Source of the DNA: JAATGA01 sp047605605
GTDB lineage: Bacteria > Pseudomonadota > Alphaproteobacteria > Rhodobacterales > Rhodobacteraceae
Direction: 5' to 3'
DNA: 5,967 nt
Assembly (NCBI GenBank): GCA_047605605.1
Contig: JASGFG010000124.1
Span: 1-5,967 of the forward strand
Every line of letters begins with the position of its first letter. Position 1 is the stretch's first letter. The notes below the pieces were generated by a model. The model was not told the DNA's origin and searched no databases. It saw only the letters and a program-made list of their open reading frames with translations. Below, piece after piece: positions 1 through 5,309 of this stretch. The position numbers were made by a program, and so were the translations under genes.

Positions 1-80
1 AGCAGCACGAAGGTGACAAGGCTGACCCCCAGCAGGATCAGAACCGCCTGCACCAGCCGCCGGACAAGATAGGCCGTCAT
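1..80 (-). CDS. ABC transporter permease, DppB/OppB type (N-terminal fragment)
   Basis: This is the 5' end of a gene that runs off the left edge of the window. The 26 visible codons begin MTAYLVRRLVQAVLILLGVS and continue with a hydrophobic stretch. That is the usual start of DppB/OppB-type inner-membrane permeases: a short basic cytoplasmic tip, then transmembrane helix 1. The ATG (80-78) overlaps the TGA of the preceding DppC-type permease in an ATGA junction, so translation is probably coupled, and the two proteins would form the heterodimeric membrane channel of a peptide/nickel-type ABC importer. The gene order is C before B, the reverse of the usual dpp/opp order. The family call is firm for so short a piece because of the partner gene; the transported substrate is unknown. 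Confidence 0.85.
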   Translation of the reverse strand, partial: MTAYLVRRLVQAVLILLGVSLVTFVL

Positions 81-967
81 CCGTCGCGCCCCCTCTGCAC
101 CGGGTCCAGCACGTCGCGCAGGGCATCGCCCACCAGGTTGAAGGCCAGCGCCAGAAGGACGATGGCCGCGCCGGGAATGAACACCAGCCAGGGCGCCGCC
201 TGAAACCAGGTCTGGTTTTCAAAGATGATGTTGCCCCAGCTGGGCGTCGGCGGCTGCACCCCCACGCCCAGAAAGGACAGCGTCGCCTCCAGCAGCACGG
301 TGGTCGAAATCCCCAGCGTGCCCCAGACGATCACCGTCGGCACCAGATGCGGCAGGATGTGGCGAAAGAGGATCCGCCCCGTCCCCGCGCCCAGGGTGCG
401 TTCGGCGGCGATGAATTCGCGCTCGGCCAGGGCGGTCGTCTCGGTATAGACCACGCGGGCGACCTGCACCCAGTTCACCAGCGCGATCACCATCACCACG
501 ATCCAGAGCGAGGGCGAGAACACCGCCGCCAGACAGATCGCCAGCAGCAGCGCCGGAAAGGCCATCATCAGATCGGTCAGCCGCATCAGCGCGCCGCCGA
601 TCCAGCCGCGAAAGAACCCGGCCGTCACGCCGACCAGCGTGCCGATGGCCAGCGCGATCCCGTTCGCCACGACCCCGATCACCAGCGAGGTCTGCGCGCC
701 ATACAGCATCCGCGCGAACAGGTCGCGCCCCAGCAGGTCGGTGCCGAAGGCAAAGGCGCCCCCCGGCGGCATCGGCGCCCCTTCCAGCGTCAGCCCGTCG
801 AACAGCTGTTCCTCGGGGGGATGGGGGGCGATCCATGGCGCAAGGACCGCCCCCAGCACCACGACCGCGATGATGATCAGACCCAAAAGCGCCAGCCTGC
901 GCCGCAGCAGGCGGCGGATCGCGCCTGCACGGCGCGGGGACGGCGCGGTAACGGCGGCGTCAGTCAT
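77..967 (-). CDS. ABC transporter permease, DppC/OppC type
   Basis: A 296-residue inner-membrane permease of the peptide/nickel (Dpp/Opp) ABC importer family, of normal family length. Visible landmarks in order: a basic N-terminal tail and first transmembrane helix (about 25-47), the family signature GTDLLGRDLFARMLYGA (75-91), several further hydrophobic segments, the cytoplasmic EAA loop that docks on the ATPase (EREFIAAERTLGAG, about 182-195, continuing to RHILPH at 202-207), SFLGVGVQPPTPSWG after it, and the C-terminal NLVGDALRDVLDP. The start at 967 is chosen because the protein then begins MTDAAVTAPS with GAAGGGG-like purines about 8 bases upstream; a longer in-frame start at 1072 would add 35 low-complexity residues inside the upstream gene. 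It overlaps the upstream ANTAR gene by 8 bases and the next permease by 4, so it lies in one operon and presumably falls under the sensor/antiterminator pair. No substrate-binding protein or ATPase is in the window. Substrate unknown. Confidence 0.93.
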   Translation of the reverse strand: MTDAAVTAPSPRRAGAIRRLLRRRLALLGLIIIAVVVLGAVLAPWIAPHPPEEQLFDGLTLEGAPMPPGGAFAFGTDLLGRDLFARMLYGAQTSLVIGVVANGIALAIGTLVGVTAGFFRGWIGGALMRLTDLMMAFPALLLAICLAAVFSPSLWIVVMVIALVNWVQVARVVYTETTALAEREFIAAERTLGAGTGRILFRHILPHLVPTVIVWGTLGISTTVLLEATLSFLGVGVQPPTPSWGNIIFENQTWFQAAPWLVFIPGAAIVLLALAFNLVGDALRDVLDPVQRGRDG

Positions 968-1562
968 CGGCGGCCCCTTCGGCGCGCGGGCCGCGCTGCG
1001 CGGAAACGACGCGCTCCGCCGCTGCCTCGAAGCTGATGCGCCAGGCCATCGCCATGGCGCGCAACTGGGCATAGGCCTCGTCCTCGGTCTTGCCGCGGCC
1101 CATCAGCAGGGTCACGGCGCGCACCACCGTCTGCCGCTGGTCCAGCCGGGCGCGCAGGGAGGCGATCTCGGCCCCCAGCGACTGGCGCGCGTCAAAGGCG
1201 GCCCGCGCGATCAGCAGGGCGGAAAACGCCCCCCCGTCGCCCACGGGTTTCAGAAGCTGCGCATCGGCCCCGGCGTTCAACGCCCATTCGATGCGGCCCG
1301 GCGCCTCGGACCCGATCAGCGCGATCATCGGCATCGGGGCATCGCCCGGTCCCCATGGGAACTGGCTGTCGTGGCCGTGGTCGGCGTCGAAAAAGATGAA
1401 ATCGGCGGCGATGGCCGAGGCGGGCAGGTCGGGCCAGCAATGTTCCACCGTCAGGCCGATGGCGTCCAGCTGACGGTCCAGCGCCTGCACCGTCGGATGC
1501 GGGCGGTGCAGCAGGATGGCGCGCGCGCCGCCCAGGTTCTGGCCATGGACCCGGCGCCTCAT
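960..1562 (-). CDS. amiR: AmiR-like ANTAR-domain transcription antiterminator
   Basis: A 200-residue protein, close to the size of Pseudomonas AmiR (196). Residues 1 to about 120 form a receiver-like fold: a possible beta-3 Asp (FIFFD59) and the beta-5 KP pair (LLK105-P106) can be seen. The beta-1 acidic pair is absent (ILLHRPHP, 16-23) and no Thr sits at the end of beta-4, so it is a pseudo-receiver that should not work by ordinary phosphorylation, as known for AmiR. A helical linker (about 124-142) leads into a C-terminal ANTAR domain (about 140-190) with the typical R143, LLM at 152-154, EAYAQLR (162-168) and AM (171-172). ANTAR domains bind tandem stem-loops in leader RNA and prevent termination. 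The start is the ATG in the ATGA overlap with the sensor gene, preceded by GGGTGG at a 5-base spacing. The stop overlaps the permease start. Inference: it is held inactive by the AmiC-like protein encoded just upstream and acts on the terminator before that gene. The symbol marks homology, not proven orthology. Confidence 0.88.
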   Translation of the reverse strand: MRRRVHGQNLGGARAILLHRPHPTVQALDRQLDAIGLTVEHCWPDLPASAIAADFIFFDADHGHDSQFPWGPGDAPMPMIALIGSEAPGRIEWALNAGADAQLLKPVGDGGAFSALLIARAAFDARQSLGAEIASLRARLDQRQTVVRAVTLLMGRGKTEDEAYAQLRAMAMAWRISFEAAAERVVSAQRGPRAEGAADD

Positions 1563-2647
1563 GGCACCACCCGCAGCTGCGGCGCCAGCCGGGGCAGCGC
1601 CCGCCCGCCCCTCAGGTAGGGATCGCCCGGCAGCCGCCCGAAATCCCGCATCACGCGGAATCTGCCGCCTTCGGCACGCGCGACCAGCACGGGCAGGGTG
1701 GTGTGATGCGTCTTGCGATCCACGCCGATGGTCGCGGCCGCCCCCTCGGTCAGCAGCGCCGCCAGCGGCAGCGCCTCGGCCCCCGGCCGCCCGGCCAGCA
1801 GCCGCGCCAGCCGCCAGACCGCCGCATGGCCCGCCTCTTCGTGGGAAGAGCCGAAACGGTCGCCCCCGGCCGAGGGGTCGCGGAAATACGGCCCCGCCGC
1901 GATCACCCCTTCGGCCGCGGGACCGATGGCGGGCAGTTCGCATTCCGTCAGGTTGCAGGACAGGACCGGACAACGGGCGGGTGTGAAATGGGCATCCTGC
2001 CGGCCCAGTTCGGCATAGGCGTTCAGAAAGCGGTATTGCGTCGCGCCGATCAGGTTGTTCAGGATGAAATCCGGCCGGGTGGCGCGGATCTCCTCGATCA
2101 TGCGGTCGACATCCAGCGAGCCGATGGGCAGATAGCGTTCGCCCAGAACCTCGCCGCCATGTTCGCCGATCACCTCGCGGGCGAGGCGGTTCATCTCCCA
2201 CCCCCAGATGTAGTTCGAGCCGGTCAGAAATCCGCGCCGTCCGAACTGCACGAAGGTCCAGCCCAGAAGCGGCAGCAGATGCTGATTGGGGCAGGCATGG
2301 CTGTAGACCACATGGTCGGATGCCTCGAACCCTTCGTAGGGCTGGTTATACCACAGGGTCGCCCCGGCCCGTTCCATCACGGGGATCACTTCCTTGCGGC
2401 TCCACGAGGTGACGCATCCGATGACATGGCGCGCCCGGCTGCTGCGCAGGATCTCGTCGCAAAGCGGGCCGTAAAGGTCGATGTTGCCGCCGGGATCGCG
2501 TTCGACCGGCATCAGGGTGATGTCCAACGCCGGATCGTCGTTCACCTCGGCCACGGCGGCAAGAACGCCGGTCCGGCAGGCCTCGGCGATCAGCGAATAG
2601 CTGCCCGATCGGGAATACAGAAGCCCAAGGTCGATGCGTCGTCTCAT
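1559..2647 (-). CDS. amiC: AmiC-like cytoplasmic ligand sensor (Peripla_BP_5 family)
   Basis: A 362-residue protein of the periplasmic-binding-protein fold related to Pseudomonas AmiC, the amide sensor that sequesters AmiR, and more distantly to urea/amide-binding proteins. It begins MRRRIDLGLLYSRSGSYSL with no signal peptide, so it should act in the cytoplasm. Regions shared with AmiC, as recalled: DPGGNIDLY (51-59), IGCVTSWSRKEVIPV (76-90), YNQPYEGFE (100-108), PNQ (120-122), GSNYIWGWE (143-151), HGGEVLGERYLPIG further on, and a DRKTHHTT segment near the C terminus. Of the AmiC amide-pocket residues, Ser85 and Tyr150 appear kept (S81, Y146), while Thr106 and Tyr152 correspond to Q102 and W148, so the ligand is probably not simple acetamide. 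The ATG has only a weak GGAA 4 bases upstream, directly after a terminator T tract. It is the first gene of the operon and overlaps the ANTAR gene by 4 bases. The family is sure; the ligand is unknown. Confidence 0.9.
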   Translation of the reverse strand: MRRRIDLGLLYSRSGSYSLIAEACRTGVLAAVAEVNDDPALDITLMPVERDPGGNIDLYGPLCDEILRSSRARHVIGCVTSWSRKEVIPVMERAGATLWYNQPYEGFEASDHVVYSHACPNQHLLPLLGWTFVQFGRRGFLTGSNYIWGWEMNRLAREVIGEHGGEVLGERYLPIGSLDVDRMIEEIRATRPDFILNNLIGATQYRFLNAYAELGRQDAHFTPARCPVLSCNLTECELPAIGPAAEGVIAAGPYFRDPSAGGDRFGSSHEEAGHAAVWRLARLLAGRPGAEALPLAALLTEGAAATIGVDRKTHHTTLPVLVARAEGGRFRVMRDFGRLPGDPYLRGGRALPRLAPQLRVVP

Positions 2648-2655
2648 GCCGTTCC

Positions 2656-2692
2656 AAAACGAAAAGCCCCGGCTCCGGCCGGCGCCAGGGGC
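2656..2692 (-). terminator. Leader attenuator: intrinsic-terminator hairpin before the AmiC-like gene
   Basis: On the minus strand GCCCCTGGC (2692-2684) pairs with GCCGGGGC (2673-2666), leaving one bulged T and a 10-base loop, and is followed at once by TTTTCGTTTT (2665-2656). This is a strong GC stem with a T-rich tail, the form of a Rho-independent terminator. It ends only 8 bases before the ATG of the AmiC-like gene and lies downstream of the candidate promoter, so it would stop the operon's own transcript rather than that of the LysR gene. With an ANTAR protein encoded in the same operon, the natural reading is an attenuator that the AmiR-like protein overcomes. An inner CCGGC/GCCGG pairing with loop CGGA is an alternative fold. 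Confidence 0.72.
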
Positions 2693-2702
2693 GCGGGCAC
2701 GG

Positions 2703-2724
2703 AATCGGGGCCTGATTGCCGATT
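2703..2724 (-). promoter_or_regulatory. Leader stem-loop, candidate ANTAR recognition element
   Basis: On the minus strand AATCGG (2724-2719) and CCGATT (2708-2703) form a perfect 6-base stem around CAATCAGGCC. An inner GGC/GCC pairing gives a six-base loop AATCAG. It lies 10 bases upstream of the terminator hairpin, the tandem layout known for ANTAR targets. The usual hexaloop has A at position 1 and G at position 4; here position 1 is A but position 4 is C, so the match is incomplete. A short competing hairpin, CGAT-CATA-ATCG, overlaps its 5' arm. The hairpin is visible; its role as a binding site is inferred. Confidence 0.45.
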
Positions 2725-2735
2725 ATGATCGTTAC

Positions 2736-2765
2736 AGATGAATGGGCCAGCCGGTCCCCCGTCAA
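2736..2765 (-). promoter_or_regulatory. Candidate sigma-70-type promoter of the sensor operon
   Basis: On the minus strand a CTTGACG element gives the -35 TTGACG (2765-2760), followed after 18 bases by TCATCT (2741-2736) as a poor -10. TTGAC preceded by C is a common -35 form in alphaproteobacteria. Transcription would start near 2729, immediately before the leader stem-loop, giving a leader of about 80 bases. The weak -10 makes this tentative. A CATAAT sequence lies further downstream but has no -35 partner. Confidence 0.4.
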
Positions 2766-2847
2766 GGGCCTGTCTTGCGCTACGCCTCCAACGGATGAAT
2801 TTGCGCGGCATTTGGGGCTGGCTCCGGCAGGCGCGGGCGATTTGCCT

Positions 2848-2872
2848 AAAAATTAGCCTGTCCGGGCAGGGC
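2848..2872 (-). terminator. Weak terminator candidate downstream of the LysR gene
   Basis: Minus strand GCCCTG (2872-2867) can pair with CAGGC (2860-2856) around CCCGGA, followed by TAA and then TTTTT (2852-2848). The stem is only about 4-5 pairs with a bulge and the T run is offset by three bases, so termination would be inefficient. It is placed about 115 bases beyond the LysR stop codon. Confidence 0.3.
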
Positions 2873-2985
2873 TGCGGGGCGGATGTCTTCGTCACAAGTG
2901 TGCCGCCCGCCGCGGCCTGTCACGGCCGATCCCCGCAAGGGTCTGGCGCGGCGTGGTAGCCTGATCCGGGCAGGACGGCCCGCGG

Positions 2986-3912
2986 TCACATGGTTTCCGG
3001 CGGAAAGTTTTCCCGCATCCAGTCCAGAAAGTCGCGCGTCGCGGGCTGCGGCTCGCGGCCGGCGGGGACCAGGACGTGATAACTTTCGGGCAGCACCATC
3101 TGGTGCTGGCCCAGCCTGACCAGGCGGCCGTCGCGCAGATGCCCGTCCAGCAGCATCGCCCAGCCAAGCGCGATGCCTTCGCCATTGCTCGCGGCCTGGA
3201 TCGTGTCGGTGTAATGGTTGAAGCGCAGCCCGCTCAGATCCGAGGCGCGGCCAAGCGCCGGGCCCAGCCCCACCGCCTGCGCCCAGGTCCGCCATGTCAG
3301 CCAGCTGGGATCGACCGTATCCGAGGCGATCACCGGAAGCCGCAGCAGATCGGCGGTTTCGGCCAGCATCCCGCGGGCGTTCAGCAGGGCGGGGCTGCCG
3401 ACCGCAAAGACGGTATCGGGCGCACTGACAATGGTGCGGCCGTCGGCAAAAGGGGGTCTGCCAAAGCGGATCGCCACATCCAGCCTGTCGCGGCGCAGGT
3501 CGGTCACGCTGTCCTCGGCGATCAGCTTCAGCTTTATGCTGGGATGGGCTGCGCGAAATCCGGCAAGACGCGGCAGGATCCAGAAATGGCAAAAGGCCAG
3601 CGTCGCGCCCACCGTCACCGTATCGGCGGTCTCGGGGCGGCGGATCGTTTCGATCATGTCGGCCATGTTGCCGAACGCCGCCGAAACCGTCGAGGCCAGC
3701 GCCGCGCCTGCCGTGGTCAGGGCGACCTTGCGATGTGCCCGCACGAACAGCGGCGTGTTCAGATCTTCCTCCAGCAGCTTGATCTGCCGGCTGACGGCGG
3801 CCTGTGTCACGCCCAGTTCCGCCGCCGCTTGGGTAAAGCTGGACAGCCGCGCCGCCGCCTCGAATGTGGCAAGCGCGTTCATCGACGGGACGGAGCGGCG
3901 CAGGCTGGTCAA
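2986..3912 (-). CDS. LysR-type transcriptional regulator (GcvA-like)
   Basis: A 308-residue LysR-family DNA-binding regulator. The N-terminal winged helix-turn-helix is clear: MNALATFEAAARLSSF (11-26), the helix-turn-helix about 27-46 (TQAAAELGVTQAAVSRQIK), then LLEEDLNTPLFVRAHRKVALT and TTAG. The rest (about 95-300) is the two-lobed effector domain, including DLRRDRLDVAIRFG, a GcvA-group feature. I place the start at TTG (3912) because GGGGGA lies 6 bases upstream and the resulting MTSLRRSVPSMNAL lines up with the usual GcvA-type beginning. The ATG at 3882 would give 298 residues but has no ribosome site and would start inside the conserved SMNAL segment. The gene is divergent from the Rieske oxygenase operon, 161 bases away, which is the classic position for a LysR protein controlling its neighbour and itself. 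Its effector may be the oxygenase substrate or a product (inference). Confidence 0.92.
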   Translation of the reverse strand: MTSLRRSVPSMNALATFEAAARLSSFTQAAAELGVTQAAVSRQIKLLEEDLNTPLFVRAHRKVALTTAGAALASTVSAAFGNMADMIETIRRPETADTVTVGATLAFCHFWILPRLAGFRAAHPSIKLKLIAEDSVTDLRRDRLDVAIRFGRPPFADGRTIVSAPDTVFAVGSPALLNARGMLAETADLLRLPVIASDTVDPSWLTWRTWAQAVGLGPALGRASDLSGLRFNHYTDTIQAASNGEGIALGWAMLLDGHLRDGRLVRLGQHQMVLPESYHVLVPAGREPQPATRDFLDWMRENFPPETM

Positions 3913-4073
3913 TCGCTTTCCCCCGAGGTGAGAGTCCGGGTGCAATACATAATCTGATGTTATCCATCCGTCGAGTATTTGTGCAGTTGAGCAAAGGCCC
4001 CCGCGCACTGAAATTGCGGGATGCGCCATTGCGTCCTGTCGCGATGGATCACCACCAAGGGGACCCCAGGCAC
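3913..4073. promoter_or_regulatory. Divergent control region between LysR and oxygenase genes
   Basis: This 161-base gap must carry the promoters of both divergent genes. It has a more A/T-rich core (about 3944-3995) than the coding DNA around it. I see no strong sigma-70 promoter in either direction. On the minus strand TCGACG and TATGTA with a 17-base spacer (3973-3945) form a weak pair for the LysR gene; on the plus strand TATTTG at 3976 could be a -10 with no good -35, consistent with an activator-dependent promoter. AAGGGGA (4057-4063) is the oxygenase ribosome site. Confidence 0.5.
3949..3963. promoter_or_regulatory. Candidate LysR-type operator (T-N11-A dyad)
   Basis: ATAATCTGATGTTAT is a 15-base interrupted palindrome with ATAA and TTAT arms around 7 bases, and it fits the T-N11-A pattern of LysR-type binding boxes. 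It lies 36 bases upstream of the LysR TTG start and 110 bases upstream of the oxygenase ATG, which suits autorepression and activation of the divergent gene. Short A/T-rich dyads arise by chance, so binding is inferred only from form and position. Confidence 0.45.
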
Positions 4074-5306
4074 ATGATCGACCAAGGCCAGCTACTTTCG
4101 CTTTTGCAATCGCAGGTATCGGGGCGGTCGCTGTCGCGGCCGTTCTATACCGACCCGGACATCTATCAGGCCGATCTGGACAGAATCTGGTATCGGGAAT
4201 GGATCTTTGCCGCCACGGCGGCGGAATTTCCCAAGACCGGGGCCTATGTCACGCTGCAACTGGGCGCCTATCCGGTGGTGATCCTGCGCGGCGCCGACGG
4301 GGTGATCCGGGCGTTCCACAACGTCTGCCGCCACCGCGGCCAGCGGCTTTGTCCGAAGACCTCGGGCGCGACGACGAACCTTGTCTGCCCCTATCACCAG
4401 TGGACCTATGGCACCGATGGCAAGCTGCTGTGGGCGCGCGACATGGGCGCGGATTTCGACGCCTCGGAATATGGGCTGAAGCCGGTGCATTGCGCCGTGG
4501 CCGCGGGGATGGTGTTCGTCTGCGTCGCCGAGACGGCGCCCGATTTCACCGCGATGAAGGCCGCGGCCGAACGCTATTCCGCCGCACATCGCACGGATGA
4601 GCTGAAGGTGGCGCATCAGTCGACGATCATCGAGAACGGCAACTGGAAGCTGGTGCTGGAAAACAACCGCGAATGCTATCACTGCGCGGGGTCGCACCCC
4701 GCCCTGTGCCGGACGTTCAACGACGACCCCGATCTGGTCGGGTCGGACGACAGCCTGTCCTCGCCCGTGGGCGCCGAGCATGTGAACCGCTGCGAGGCGG
4801 CGGGCCTGCCCTCGCGCTATCTGATTTCCGACAACGAACAGTGGCGGCTGGTGCGCATCCCGTTCGTCGGCGATGCGGTCAGCTATACGATGGACGGCAA
4901 GCCCGCCGCGCCGATGATCCCCGGAATGCCGTTCGCCAAGGCCGGATCGCTGCTGTTCTTCCACTATCCGAACACCTGGAACCATTTCCTGTCGGACCAT
5001 GTGCTGACCTTTCGCGTGCTGCCGGTCAGCCCCACGGAAACCCAGGTCACGACCACCTGGCTGGTCCACAAGGATGCGGTCGAGGGGCGCGACTATGACC
5101 TGACCCGCCTGACCGAGGTGTGGATCGCCACCAACGACGAGGATCGCCGCGTGGTCGAGGAAAACCAGTTCGGCATCAACTCGCCCGCCTATGAACCCGG
5201 CCCCTATTCGATGAAACAGGAAAGCGGCGTGGCGCAGTTCATCGACTGGTATGTCGATTTCATGACCCGCTCGATCACCGGCCCGCGCCGGATCGCGGCG
5301 GAATAG
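4074..5306 (+). CDS. gbcA: Rieske non-heme iron oxygenase, GbcA/CntA-like alpha subunit
   Basis: A 410-residue oxygenase component that should use electrons from the adjacent reductase and O2 to hydroxylate, and so demethylate, a quaternary ammonium substrate. The Rieske [2Fe-2S] site is complete: C85-R-H87 and C105-P-Y-H108. The catalytic domain shows NWKLVLENNRECYHCAGSHP (190-209), with His ligands H203 and H208; the third iron ligand is probably D357 in NDEDRRVVEENQ. The residue three before H203, which relays electrons between subunits and is Asp in most ring-hydroxylating oxygenases, is E200, as in the carnitine oxygenase CntA. The C terminus (NSPAYEPGPYS, then GVAQFIDWY) also looks GbcA-like. 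The ATG at 4074 follows AAGGGGA by 10 bases; an ATG at 4044 would add 10 residues but has no ribosome site. Glycine betaine is the best guess; stachydrine, carnitine or another betaine is possible, and automated annotation may call it a ring-hydroxylating dioxygenase. The symbol is by similarity. Confidence 0.88.
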   Translation: MIDQGQLLSLLQSQVSGRSLSRPFYTDPDIYQADLDRIWYREWIFAATAAEFPKTGAYVTLQLGAYPVVILRGADGVIRAFHNVCRHRGQRLCPKTSGATTNLVCPYHQWTYGTDGKLLWARDMGADFDASEYGLKPVHCAVAAGMVFVCVAETAPDFTAMKAAAERYSAAHRTDELKVAHQSTIIENGNWKLVLENNRECYHCAGSHPALCRTFNDDPDLVGSDDSLSSPVGAEHVNRCEAAGLPSRYLISDNEQWRLVRIPFVGDAVSYTMDGKPAAPMIPGMPFAKAGSLLFFHYPNTWNHFLSDHVLTFRVLPVSPTETQVTTTWLVHKDAVEGRDYDLTRLTEVWIATNDEDRRVVEENQFGINSPAYEPGPYSMKQESGVAQFIDWYVDFMTRSITGPRRIAAE

Positions 5307-5309
5307 GCC

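Larger units (their letters stand above)
2648..2985 (-). other. Intergenic region between the LysR gene and the sensor operon
   Basis: This 338-base gap lies between two genes on the minus strand. Read in that direction it holds, in order: GC-rich sequence with no recognisable feature (2985-2873), a weak hairpin plus T run that could end the LysR transcript (2848-2872), an unassigned stretch (2847-2766), a promoter candidate (2765-2736), and the roughly 80-base leader of the sensor operon with a stem-loop and a terminator. An open frame of 83 codons crosses part of it on the minus strand but has no family resemblance or convincing ribosome site, so I do not call a gene here. Confidence 0.6.

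Noticed and set aside
639..1619. A 326-codon plus-strand open frame opposite the permease and ANTAR genes
   Set aside because: The composition is typical of antisense shadow frames and it has no recognisable domain. The minus-strand genes here have clear family signatures and neat overlaps.
1563..2201. The upstream extension of the ANTAR reading frame, which stays open for 213 codons before the ATG at 1562
   Set aside because: The extension is low-complexity Arg/Gly/Ala sequence that lies entirely over the AmiC-like gene in another frame. The ATGA junction and the AmiR-like length support the start at 1562.
2844..2856. The CTAA-AAA-TTAG dyad, considered as a second LysR operator
   Set aside because: It has only four-base arms, lies downstream of the LysR gene and is about 90 bases upstream of the sensor promoter's -35. 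The A run is better explained as a weak terminator T tract on the other strand.
2644..2895. An 83-codon minus-strand open frame across the sensor operon leader, considered as a leader peptide
   Set aside because: It has no family resemblance and no convincing ribosome site, and it begins upstream of the candidate promoter, so it would not be on the predicted transcript.
3864..4073. An N-terminal extension of the oxygenase frame to 3864
   Set aside because: The extra 70 residues overlap the LysR coding region and show no Rieske-family similarity. The start at 4074 has a ribosome site and gives the expected N terminus.
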